Source of the DNA: Strix aluco
Lineage: Eukaryota > Chordata > Aves > Strigiformes > Strigidae
Assembly: GCF_031877795.1 (NCBI RefSeq)
Contig: NC_133942.1
Location: 3,968,001-4,032,000, forward strand
Reading direction: 5' to 3'
DNA: 64,000 nt
Shown here: positions 12,929-25,408 of the stretch, in pieces
Numbering within the stretch: the stretch's first letter is position 1
Layout of the letters: every line of letters starts with the position of its first letter
Notes under the pieces: generated by a model
What the model was told of the DNA's origin: nothing
The model's database searches: none
Seen by the model: the letters and a program-made list of their open reading frames with translations, nothing else
Program-made: the position numbers and the translations under genes

Positions 12929-15900
12929 ACACAGAGGTGGCGTGTCTGCACACACTTTCCTACTCTTGCCTTGTACCTGATGGAAAGGAAAAACAGCTTT
13001 TTATTGACAATAATCCTATGAGACATTATTTGGATTGAGGGAGAAGGTCCCCAACGTGCCAACTAGCAGATCCAGGATGTCAGGGTGTGCTAATGGGCTG
13101 CTTGTCTGCAGATGGCAGGGCTGCCCCAGGCCAGGGCTATGAAGCAAGGCACTAGCCAGGGACACCCTGGGAGCGGGCAGGAAGGTGGGCACAAAGGCTA
13201 GAAGCAAGCAGATGGCTGTTTGTGGCAACCCCTGTGCCCAGAGTGGTGTGGGCAGCAAAAGCCCTCCTTGCTCTCACTACCCATCACTTTGGGTCTCTGC
13301 CAACATCTGCACCTGTCTGAATACCACCAAGTTCTTCTCTACAGCAGACATCGCGGCCGTGTGCCCTCAACAACATCACAGAGCTCATGCGGGGACAACC
13401 AAGGAGCTCCCCAAGAGCATCCAACACAACGTAGTCCAGTGGCACAACTCAAGGACACAGTCTCTGGCCAAGACAACCCACTCCCACCAAGAAAGCAGAG
13501 ACACATGGGCAAAAAAAGAGTTGGAAAGCAAAGTACAACAGTTCAGACAAGCCATGCTGGCCCAGATCTGAAACCAGGAGTACCTCTGCTCAAGGGATCA
13601 AACGTGCACTGATGCAGAGGCTGCCAGGAAAGGAGAGGGGCATGGCCGATATGTCAGATCCCAGAGAAGTTTCTTGGCCATGGAGACTAAAGACAAAAAG
13701 GTGGTGTTTGAAGGGCAGTGCCTCAGAGAAGAAAGTTGATGGCTGCAGGGATGAAAGCCTTACCAAAGCTGCATGGGGACTAGGAAAGGACCAGGGGCTG
13801 GGAGGGCTCCAACAGGATTAAAGAGTTAAAACATGGTAAAAAGCCAAGAAAATACTCCCTTCATGTGGAGGAACACCACCACAGACACAATGGAGAAGGG
13901 GATCTGAAGAACATCCTTGAATAAGCTAACAGTAGGAACACAAATAAGGATGTAAAAAAGCAAAAGTGACACACCAAAGCCAACGGGCAGCGCTGGAGGA
14001 GCAGCACCAACTTCCAGAAGGAGCAAGTGAAGAGACCAGAAGACATACAAGGTTTCAAAGACAGAGAGGAGAGCACCCAGCTGGAGACACATCAGAGGAC
14101 ACTGCCTTGGGCAGAGCTATGCAAGCAGGGAGAGATGTGGGAAGAAGACTAGTAGAGGAAAAAAGCCTTTCTCCATTATATTAACAACGTCCCTTCCCAC
14201 CCAGAGCGGAGCAAATGTCTTCTGTGCCCTCTCTGGCCTCCATACCAGCAGCCTCTGCAGCTGCCGTCCTCAGAGATTACTGATCCAGGGTCCTTTCCTT
14301 TAGCTGAGCATCTCCCATGGTCCATAGCTGTCACTCCTCTTCCCTTGAAAGCCAAGAGACCGCAACTCATCAGTCATCCAGCTGTAGCTGCCGCACAAAT
14401 GATCCCCAGCCCCACAAGATGTGCTACCAATCAGTCATCACCACCTCAGCCTGGCAGCTACGGGACAGCCTGGAGCAGAGGCACGAGGAAGAGCACGGCC
14501 AGCCCTGGCTCTGCCAGCAAGGCACTGACCCATGCAAACCTCATGCAAGGCATTAACTGAAGGCTACAGAAAGCCACTCTAGAGCTGGAAACACAAGACG
14601 CAGAGGAGTCCCTATTTATGCTGCCTTGGGAGTGTTTCCACCAGCTACTACGGCTATGTCCTACTCTTCTACTAAAACCCACGCTGCCCAACTGCTCGCC
14701 CATTCTTCACGAGCGCCGCCTTGGCCCACCCAGCACTACGAGCTTTCCAGTCTGGATACAGCCACGCTGGGACAACCAGTGCCGTTAGTCCTCCTGGAGG
14801 CCAGGCCCAGCTCGGGGTTTCAGCTCCAGCATTTCACAACTGTACCAAGGCTGTGAGAGCACGTGCGCCACGGCTGGAGAGCAGGAGGATGCTCTGGAGC
14901 ATGGAGATCACCCAAAGAAACCAACATGGAAGGCTCCCCACCTCCTGCTTCCCCCACATCGCTCTTCCTCAACCTGGGAGGCTTTGCCCAGCACTTGATC
15001 AAGCTGACAGCACTGCACTTGCAAACCAAACCCTGGTCCCCAAGCAAAGGAAAAAACACATTTGCCGTTTGACATCAGCTGCAAGAAGCCAGACGGTCTC
15101 TGCTCTAGCCTGTTCACATCCTCAGGAGCGTCAAGAGTCAAAGAGCCACCTTCTCAGACCAGGACAGACATCCCTGCTCCAGCACTAGCTCAGGCACTTC
15201 CCTGTCTCCGGGGACCACACGGCTGTGGCCCAACGCTGCGGGCATGAGCCAGCCAACGCGGGGACCTGAGCTGTTTTTCCAAGCCAGCAGCTCCCACCTC
15301 CTCGCACGCAGGCAGAGGAAGACCTCAGAGGAGAGAGGCGAGTGCAGAGGCTGCAGACACATCTTGTTTTAATTGCATCAGCAACCGCTAAGCAATTAAT
15401 GGCAGGGAAGAGGAGGAGGAACAGGGCACTGGGAGAGAGAGAAAGGGATGCGGCAAGCAAGGGGAAACAATTTACTCTTTCCCCAAGGAGAGGGGCACTA
15501 TTTACAGCTGCAGCTGCGGTAGCCTCACCCACTGCATCCCACTCCTTAGAGCATCTCTTGCGCTGCACCCAGACCACTAACGTGCCTTGCTTTGTGCTTT
15601 AAGCCCCAGCATCCTTTTCCTGAAGTCATCTCTTAGCCCCAAACAGAGGTCTGACCCCTCCATGTGCACAAATCCTCCTGCATGTCCCAAGAGCCACAAC
15701 CATGGCAAAACCCCAGGCCGGCAAACACCACCGCCAAGGTCAAGCAGGGACTGGAGATGGAGTCTCCCACCACCACGCTGGGGCTCTGGTCTGCAAAGGC
15801 GCCGGCTCCCACCCAAAGCACAGCCCAGTCCTTGTCATCATCCCCAGCCCATCCCACCGACCGCAGCAAGCAGGAGAGCAAAGCTCATCCCTGGGAGACA

Positions 15901-17610
15901 TCGTCCTTCAAAGCCTCTGTGACTTGATCCCAGAGATCACAGCTCCCCAAACACAGCCTGGAAAGCAGAGGCGCTGGGACACCAGAAAAGCATCATCACC
16001 AAAAAGCAGCAAACCAAGTGCCAGGATCCGTGACCAGCTTTGCTGCATCTTTAGCCACAAGAAGCAGATGCTTAAGGAAAAGGCTGAACACAGCAGCACT
16101 GACAGCTGGAGCAAAAACCTTGAAGGAAGGGGAAATCAAGCAGGAGCTGCTGGTCTGATCCCAGCTGGAAAAGCCTGCCCTGAAAGGAAGGCAGACAAAT
16201 GAGGAAAGCATCCATGGGAATTGTCCACCAACCAGTTTGCAGCCTTCTCACCTAACACTCCTCTTCATCACGTCTGGCAGCCCAGCCCGGTACCACTGCC
16301 TGCTCCAGGATGGTAAAGTCAGGCAGCGGTGGTCCCCCGTGCTCAGCAGAGCGCAGGCAGGCTGGCAGCTCTGCTCGCCTCTGCTCCTGCTGTTGGAATA
16401 AAGCGCTACAGCAATTTTTTGCTCTGTTTAGTGAGTGTCAGGGGCTGCCAGCAATCGCAAAGCTCAGGGCCTGACCGTGCCCCCACCAAGCAATTCCTGC
16501 TGCGGTTCATCCAGAGACAGAAAACAGCTTTCGGCTCATTAACAAGCCTGTGCTGAGATCAGGGGATTCATTCCCCTCTGCTCCCTACAACAGACAGGAC
16601 AGCCTGAGACACCCCAAAACTCAGCACTGGTAACTCATCAAGCACGGAGCCAAGCAAAGCCCCTGGCCAGATCCCAAGCCCTCCTCCTGCTTGTTAGCAA
16701 ACCTGCTGGTGGCTTCAAAAATCCAACGAGCTGGGCTCCGAATTCAGGTACGTTTGGAGGAAAGGCACAAGGCGCTCCGTGCTGGAAAGCCACTGGCTCG
16801 AGCGGGGAGCTGGCAGGAAAGGCTCAGCTGGCAGCAGAGGCTTCTCTCCGAGGATACCCACGGGAACTGCCTGCTTGGCACCCCCAAAGGAGACACCATA
16901 ACATTTCACTGCATTGATTTCACTGTTTCTAGAAAAAGGATCAGAAGCACAGACCCTATTTCCAGCAGGCAGTTGCTCCGGGGATGGTTCGTGACCGATC
17001 GCAGCAGATTAGTGGAGACCTGGTGCAGTTTAACCCCTACGAGCTGGAAAACTGACACACCCCAAGGCTGAGCGCCGGGCAACTACTCGAAATCCAAGCT
17101 TTGCTACAGCAAAACCATCCTTCACCCATCAATCCTTGGCTTTTAAAGATATAGGCTGTCGGCTGGGGTTGGGCAGCAGTCCCGGTGTCCGTAAGGAGAC
17201 GTCCTCCCTGTCGCAAGGAGCGTAGGCAGAAGGGTGAGCCATGCCTCCAGCCTGCAGTTTAATCAGAGTTACTTTCTCTGCTCGTCCCTTGAGAAACCAC
17301 GTTAAAAGAGGAGAGGGGACTGGAAGGGGAGCCTGCCCTGCCTCCTTGCCCCAGGCAGACTCCGATCGCAGGCAGCACAGCGAGGAGTGATCGGTAGCTT
17401 CACGGCAGATATTGAATTTGCCAAGAAGCAGGAGAGAGGCGCGAAGCACCGGCAGCAGCAGGCAGTGATTTATAAAGCTGACGTGCCTTTCCAGGTCACA
17501 TATCGATAGGAGCCTCGCCTCCTCTGCGGGCGGGGAGCCAGGCCGATTATCTGTCATATGCTGCAAGACATGGTGCCAACAGCCAAGGCAAGATCACCCA
17601 GCTTGTTTGC

Positions 17611-17640
17611 AAAAAAAAAAAAAAAAAAAAAAAGAGAGAG
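17611..17640. repeat. poly-A / GA microsatellite
   Basis: A run of 23 A is followed directly by GA dinucleotides, making an uninterrupted purine tract. Simple-sequence DNA in intron 2. Confidence 0.9.
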
Positions 17641-20600
17641 AAAAAGAACCACGCAGATGCAGGCAACCGGCTTTTGTTCAAGCCCATGCTTGCCGGTGGT
17701 AGGTGAGCAAGCACATCAGCCTGCGTGAAAGCATGTAACGCCTGGAGGCTGATCCTCCCTTGAGCTCCTGGAAAGAGTGATGGCAACCAGCAGCAGGCAG
17801 GAGCATTGCTCATGGGAGCAGCTCTGCAGCTGCCCAACACCTGCCCGTGGGTGTTCTCCCACCTCGACTCACCCCAAATTCGGCCCCGGGGTTTTCATGG
17901 CATTACAGGCTTTGGAGGCAGAGCTGGCTGCTCCGTGAATCCTGCCGCTGGCACGACGCTGCCTGAACACGGAGCTACGAGGGCCCTTCTCCTGCGCTGC
18001 CGGGCGAGCAGCACACAACAAAACAGCCTGTGCAAACAGAGGGTTTTCACAGGCCCCTTCTCACAAGCCACATGGCTTTTGCAGTTAGCCCGTGCTAACA
18101 AGCACACTGTTGTGCTTTTTTTTAAAAATCAATTTTAAGAAATCGGTTTTTCAGAAATTCAAATTTAGTACGGTATTTCCTCCAAATCCCATTTCCTCTG
18201 CCAGACCAGAGGGATAAGCTGAGAACCACCTGCACCCAAATCAGCTGAGAGTCGCCAGGCTGAACCATCACAGCTTGAAGGACACAAGCTTCTGGAGCTG
18301 CTGGCTCCCAACGCCGTATTAACCTTTTTTTCCTTCCTTCTGTTTTACTGAGTAATCCCCAGACACAGCCACTCTGCGGCAAGATGTCATTTCATGTTCC
18401 TCTGGGAGTCTTGGAGACTTTCCTCCCCCTGGGATCAAGAGTGGGAAAGGTTTGCGGTGCTTGTTTGACAGCTCTGAAAAGCAAGTGCAATGCAAATCCC
18501 AACACTTCCAAAGTGTATTTCAGCCCGTTTTAAGAGAGAAACCAAATTACTTGGGAGAGAAACTCAAGACATGCACGTTGAGGCTTTAAGAAGCACTCAC
18601 CAATTTTTTGCTCCCTTGGGTTCCGCCAAATGCCTTACAGGATACTGATTTTCCTAGGAGAGGATATTCAGAGGGCATCCAAAAGAAAACAAGCAACAGC
18701 TGAAGCACCTAACCTCATCACCGATGAAAATAGAGCCCAAAACAATGATACAACCTTGTGTTTTAAAGGAATAAACAAATCTGGAAGAGCCAAACTGTCA
18801 ATGCACCATCATCATCGCTCAGAGTGAAACAGCTAACACAAAGATTTATGGGTTTGGTGAGCATGCCTACAGAAAAAGCTTTATTCTAGTTTTTTAGCCC
18901 ATTTTGGCCCCACCAGCTGCATGTGCAGCCCACACAGACCAGCGGCAAGGCCAACACCCACTGCCTGCAGGACAGGAGGCTCCTCGGAGAGGTGAGACCT
19001 CAGCCATGTTGAATCAAAGCAACAAATCTTCACCTGCGACTTCAAACAACATGACACACGAGGAACCTGTCATTAGATAATTAAGAACCTGAATATTTTT
19101 CCACCTATGATATATCACTGCAGGTCACGCACAAGAGCCACCCACTGTTCCACAGCGATGGTGGCCAAAAATGGGACCGGGAGCTGATGATCTGCGAACA
19201 AAAATAAAACCTTGGGATTGTGAGCCAGGCTCTGTCCCAGCCGAGCTTGCGTGCTAGAAGTTTAAGAAGGGGGTTGTTTGCTGACAGCTTAAAGGATTTA
19301 AGGGAAGGATTAAACATGGCTTTGCTGATGAGGGAACTGGTGGCAAACTCAGAGCAATCCCATGACCACAGGGAGAAGCTGGAAGAGGACAGGGAAAGGG
19401 GGGATGAGCCTATGATGGCAAAAACCACAGGAACAGTTTGCTCTGCATAGCGAACTCAACCAGGAGCTGCTCTTCCCAGCATTAACAACCTTCGTTTGCT
19501 GCCCGCTAAATACGGGACAGCCAGCTCTGGAGTGCCACCTTCACAGCGCTGGGGAACCAAAAGCACCCAGGTGCTGTACAAGCGAGAACACTGCAGACCT
19601 CAGTTGTGAGTAAAGGCACCCAAAAAGAAGAGTGGGGCCTGGGGGGGAAGGACATGGTGGCTGGAGTCCTGCTCTGGAGGTGGGGTAGGAGGGAAATCCT
19701 GCTACAGAGCAGCAGGCAGCAAGGAACCGCAGACTGCCAGCACCAGCTGATCCAGGAAAGCTTCACGTTTGTTGTTTAAGAGCTCCATGAAGTGTTTACA
19801 GCCAAATCAGGCTTATACACAGGTGGACATAGCAGATAAAAGCAGGAGGCGGCAGATCTGCTCCACATCGGCAGAGGAACGCGCAACTGGAGGGGTTTGT
19901 TCCAGCAAGCACAGGATGCTGGTCACCAGGAACATACGTAGACAGATCGATAGACTTGTCTGGCAAGCTGGAGCCCAGTGACAAGGGCATGCTCCAGCTG
20001 GGAGCAGCTAATCCACCCTCTCAACCCACTCCAGCTGCTCGGCAAACAAGCATGGTCCCCTTAAGAGAAAGCACAATCAGCACAGATTTAGCTGGAAGAG
20101 GGTGGGGATATCGCTGAGCTCCAAGCCATGGTCTGAACCTTATCTGCTGCTTTAATACCTATCAGTGTTGATACAGATTAAAGGATTAGTCAGGATTACT
20201 GAAGGCAACCCCCCTCGCCTCAGGCAGCGAGGATGGGCATGGGTGCGGTGCAGCTCTGGCATTCCCCTCTTGCGCCCACAGCCCTCTGCGCTGCGCCCTT
20301 GGGAGAGAAGGAGCCTACGGAAAGCATGGCGAGGAGGCTCCCCGTGAGCAACGGCAGCCTTGAGACATCAACCCATCCACAAGGGAGTGACACTGGGCTC
20401 TCTGGGAAGAAAACGAAGCCTCGCCAGCCAGAATCCCAGCAGGAGTCAGGTTTATTGTCCCTATGGTTGCCTACCAACACAGACCACATTCAGCAAGTCT
20501 TCATGGACCAGCAACACCACCAGAAGAAACCATCCCACCACACTCCATCCACAGCTGCCCATTCCTACGCTGACCCAAAGCCCTCTTTCACCAACACAAG

Positions 20601-21391
20601 CGTTTGTGCCGCACTGGGAAACCGCCTGGTTAAAACCTGCCTTTGATGTTGCTCAGCATAGCTTTCAGTGGGATCATTTCCCAGTTCCCCACAGGGTTGC
20701 ACAAACCCTTGAGCATCAGTGTGGGAAGAGGTGGCCAGGAGCAGGCAGGACACCTCCTGGTGTAGCAGCAAAGCTCCAATGACCACGCAAGTAGGCAGGA
20801 AAGTTCCTGTGCCCAAGCTTAGGCTGAACATGAACTGTGTGTGGGGAAGCTCTCCTCTGAGATCTCCCATCTTCTAAGAGATCATAACCAAATATCTGTT
20901 GTCTCCTGTAACCTGTCTGGGCTGAAAGCAGTTCAGGACAACAGGCAAGACTGGAGAATCCAAAGCAGAACAATATGCCAACATTGCCTCTTGTTCCCAT
21001 GCACCCCGCTCCCTTCTCCAGGCAGGAGCCATCAAGAGGAAGACCATGGCCGTGGTCTGCCCCTGGGCAGCGGGGAGCACGGCAGGACCCCACAGCTCAG
21101 CCAGTCATCCCGAACAACCTGACTCTTAAAGGAAAAAGGCGTAAGAAAATACAAACTTTCTTTTTGGGACTATTTAGCTGGTCAGCACAGCTGCGGTTTA
21201 CCAAATGTCATAAAATGAAGCTTTGCTTGTCCAGGGCACTGGTTGCTACTCTTCACAGCCGGCTTAGGAGAGAGGAACATCCTGGGACGGCGGCAGGCTT
21301 TGGCGTGCGCCCACATCCTGACACTGCTGCTTTCACATGCGAGTTGGCCTTGGTGGGAGACCCTGCCAGTAAGGAACTACCCGGGCAGGTG

Positions 21392-21475
21392 AATCAGGTT
21401 GAGGTTGGGAGGGACCTCTGGGGGTCATCTGGTCCAACCCCCTGCTCGAGCAGATCGCCCTGCTCTAGGGAGTGT
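21392..21475 (-). mobile_element. short CR1 3' fragment (21.4 kb)
   Basis: About 80 bases match a CR1 3' end read in reverse: ggttgggagggacctctggg, then gtcatctggtccaaccccct and a gctcgagcag block. The ctctgggggtcatctgg variant differs from the other copies here and suggests a different CR1 subfamily. It is very short, but the diagnostic words are intact. Confidence 0.7.
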
Positions 21476-24400
21476 TCTACATAGCTGGCCTGCCTCCTTC
21501 ACCAGTGACTCCCAATCCAACGCCTCCACACAAAATCTGCATGCTGAGTGCCGTCACAAGCATGGGAGGCTCTCAAAGCACCTTCCGTCCAAACGGCTTT
21601 GCAAGTCACATACTGCTGAGACTAAAGGGGAACCAAACCTGGCTCCTCCACTTCCCTTGTTTCCCCCAGAAGGGTAACAGGAAGGAATGGCAGAGGCGCT
21701 GAAGCAGTCAGCGACAAGAAGCCAGGCTTAGACACCGGGGCAAAGACCTGCAGAGTAAGAGACCGCTGTTCTGGAACGGTCACCTTCCAGAGCCAAGCTT
21801 AACTCCCCCAGGTAGCACACTCACATCCACGTGCCAGCATCCCACATTCTGCTGCGGTTCAAGGATGATCCTTTAGATCAAGCTGCAAGCCCAAGGCAGT
21901 CCCCCTATCCCCCCACAAAAAAGCAGCTCCTCTGCAAGGTAAAGCCCAGGCAGCTCTGCTCCAGCAGCCAGCTTCTTCCCAGAAAAATACCATCAGGCTG
22001 CAAACGGCCCAGGAAGGCACGTGAAGCCCCGACCAGATACTGCTAATGCGCTCATGAAAAACATACACAGATAAAAGACTCCTCTCCCACACACAGAGAG
22101 GGACCAAAATCTTCACCAAACGCTTCACTCGAAAATACACACAGCATGATCACCTCTCGGTAAGAAACAAGATGAAGAACTGCAGTATTGGACATTCATA
22201 TAATATTTTAAAAAAGGCTAACGAGCAACCCTAAGCTGAGATTTTAATTTAGAAAAAGCAAGCAGCGTTCGCCCCACTGGGAACACACCAGCTGCAGAAG
22301 CTGCACCGGGCACCCGGGTGACCGCCTGCCAATAGCAATAAATCTGACACTGGAACAGTGTTACAGGCCGGCGCCAGGACAGGTCAATTAAGCCCCTACA
22401 AATTCTTGGCCCAGATGGAAGAGCGGCTGCTCTCAGCCCCACTGGGTTACAAGCCAGCTGGAAGCCTCCAGTGAGCCTCCAGAGCCAGGCTCCCCATCCT
22501 GCCCCACTCCCCATAACCCCGGGCAGGAGCCAGTGTGGCTCCTGGCCAGCACGGATGCGTTCAGCCATCCTGGGACTTCGAGGAGCTCTACGGGCAGAGC
22601 CACCAAGCCTGATGGTGCTTTCCAGAGTTCAGGCTTCTAGAGCCAAAAGAAGCCCCTGAGAAGGAACACGCTGTCCCACCGATATGACCTCCTCCAAGTT
22701 AGTATCAAAACTGTTTATGGAGTCCAGGCTATTAGTCGTGACTTTAATCCTCTGTTCACCGGCAGTGGTGTCATCCCCTGGTTGCACTCACCTTTCACTC
22801 CTGCTCCCTCCAAAGCCGCTGGTGTTTTAAAGGAACTCAAGCAGTGGCACGCTTAAGGCCTGGTTTTGCATATTACTCAACCGGACATGACAGCCACCAT
22901 GCTCTCACCAGGAAAGTCCCACCTACAAAACATGAACCCTAAGGCTTTAGAGGATATGCCAGCCACCAGCCAAGAGGTTCAGAAGAAAGTCCTCCTACAA
23001 GCATGCTTTTCTTAATAGGGCCTTAAGAGTTGTCTGTATTCAGTTAATTGTGAATTAACCAAGCTGACCCAATACAACCATCCCGGGTCCTTTGGGAGAG
23101 GCACGGTACAGCACAAAGCCAGGACTGGGTCCCGTGCAAGCCAGGGGAGCACATTAAGCTTCCTCCAGTACATCTAACTCTGTCCCCTACGAAGCAGATG
23201 GCATCAAAAACATATTTTGCTTCATGGCCACACAACTTTGGAGAACACATGCCGCGTATACCTACAGGTCTCATCAAGGAAGAAGTGTAGCTCCTTTTTA
23301 CTGCGCAAGTTGTCAAACAAAGTCAGAGCATACGGACGTGTGATTTTTAGCGAAAACACTGCCAGAAGGAGCATGACGAAGGGGGCAGAGTTAAGGCTGC
23401 TGCACTCAGCTTAGCTCTGCACTTCCCAGGTGCTGAGAGCCAAACACTCAACTCCAGTGCTGCACCAACCTACTTTTCAGATGGCTCTTCACACAATACC
23501 TTAAAGATCATCCATATCACGTTGTCACCATTGCATCCTCAACACCTAAAGCTATGCCAGCTATGGGGCTTGTTACACCAGCTTGTTGCAAATCAGATGT
23601 CAGCCTGAAGGAGCAAAACCAATTCATGGGGGGGACGAGGAAGATGGATGCGTGCATCAGCAGGTGCCAGGCTGCTCCCATCAACCCAACCACACACATG
23701 CAGATCCCCCCTCTCAAGAATACGGTCACCTCAACCACAATTGCCTGAAATGTCCCTCACCACAACTGGATCATCTCACACAGCACATGACAAACTCAAA
23801 CACTCTTGCAGAAAATTTGTAGTCCTATAACCCCCAGCAGGAACAACCAGCTGGAGCATTTGGGGGTTTCCTAGGGTTGTGCATTGTGCTCACCCACAAA
23901 TTGTTTTATAGGAGAAAGTCTCGAGAGCAATGCTTAGTCTCAAAGATTATTTTTGGCAGCTTTATCAGAACAGCTCTCACTCCCTTAACCTCTTTCTTGG
24001 ATGAAAGCACGTTTAGGAAAACAGTCCAGATGTTGGAATATCAGTAAAACAAAAAGCAATGGTACAACACAGTTTTGAAGAGCCCTTCACAAATAAACAC
24101 AACTCTGGGGGGTTTATGCTCAGCAGCACCAGGCCCGCACTCATAAACCAAAACTACATGCTCACCTCGCCTGGAATCAGAAAGTAAACACTAGTTTGGA
24201 TTACCCATCTGCAGCACATGACACAAGAACTGCTCCTGCAGCTCTCCTTCCCCTAAATGGTCAAGCTACTTGTACCACTCAATGGATTTTTAATCAAATT
24301 TTCCAAAATAACAGTTCACAGAAGGAGTTACAACTGAGCCAAAACCCAAAATGAGAAACTTGAGCTGAGATGTTATGGGAAACTCACCACCAGCTCTAAG

Positions 24401-24582
24401 CAAGGGTCTAGAGAGCTGAGATTAATCTCCCATCACAGCAACAAGTTTGTCCAAGCAAGGAGACACCCCTCACACATGCCTCAGTTTGAACCTGGACATC
24501 ACCCATGAGGGCTTTGAACGTCACAGCAGCATTTCTCACTCCCAACAGCATTTACCATTACCATCAACAACTTAGCACCACA
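21476..24582. other. intron 2 block, no gene seen
   Basis: Ordinary mixed-composition intron between two CR1 copies. An AT-rich patch at about 22.19-22.26 kb is the only compositional feature. No repeat or gene was recognised. Confidence 0.6.
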
Positions 24583-25408
24583 GCATCATAGAATGGTTTG
24601 GGTTGGATGGGGCCCTAAAGATCATCCAGTTCCAACCCCCCTGCCATGGGCAGGGACACCTTCCACTAGCCCAGGTTGCCCAAAGCCCCGTCCAACCTGG
24701 CCTTGAACCCTTACAGGGAGGGGGCAGCCACAGCTCCTCTGGGCAACCTGTGCCAGTGCCTCACCACCCTCATCATAAAAACATTTCTTCCTTATTTTCA
24801 ATCTAAATCTACCCTCTTTCAGTTTAAAACTGTTGCTCCTTGTCCTGTTACCACAGATCTTGGTAAAAAGTCTCTCTCCATATTTCTCGTAAACTCCCTT
24901 TATATACTGAAAAGCTCCAGTAAGGTCTCCCCAGAGCCTCTCCAACTGAACAACCCCAACTCTCTCAGCCTTTCTCTACAGGAGGTGTTCTAGCCCTCGG
25001 ACCATTTTCACAGCCCTTCTCTGGACCTGCTCTAACAGGTCCGTAACCTTCTTGCACTGGGGACCTCAGAGCTGAACACAGTACTCCATGGGAGGTCTCA
25101 TGGAAGTGGAATTGAGGGGGAGAATCACCTCCCTCCACCTGCCAGATACGCATCTTTGGATGTGGCCCAGGATATGACCGGCTTTCTGGGCTGCGAGCGC
25201 ACACTGCCGCGTCACATCGCATTTGTCACCCACCAGTATCCCCAGGTCTTTCTCTGCAGGGCTGCTCCCAATCCATTCACCCCCCAGTCTGTAGCGATAG
25301 TGGAGATTGCCCCAATCAAGGTGCAGGGCCTTACACCTGGCCTTGTTGAACTTCATGAGGTTCACATGGGCCCACTCCTCGAGCCTGTCAAGGTCAACTT
25401 CTTGACAA
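24583..25408 (-). mobile_element. CR1 LINE with 3' UTR and the end of ORF2 (24.6-25.4 kb)
   Basis: This is the largest and best preserved CR1 here, about 825 bp. The + strand begins with the tail-end word atcatagaatggtttgggtt, so the element lies on the minus strand. Its far end translates on the minus strand (25390 to 25066) as the C-terminal region of the CR1 reverse-transcriptase ORF2, with [29 protein letters not shown] and REVILPL. A second block around 24930-24770, in another frame, gives WGDLTGAFQYIKG and KLKEGRFRLKIRKK. The frame changes and missing upstream part show a dead, 5'-truncated copy. Confidence 0.95.

Larger units (their letters stand above)
7771..21391. other. intron 2 block, no gene seen
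   Basis: Contents: the possible LINE remnant at 8.1 kb, the CpG cluster at 10.8 kb, the 21-bp dispersed pair, an A/GA microsatellite at 17.6 kb, and a moderately CpG-rich, repeat-free stretch at 17.12-17.56 kb that looks conserved in style. I recognise no exon on either strand. Confidence 0.6.

Noticed and set aside
24622..25365. Reverse-transcriptase-like frames taken as a working gene
   Set aside because: They are the broken C-terminal end of CR1 ORF2 in at least two frames, lacking the catalytic domains.
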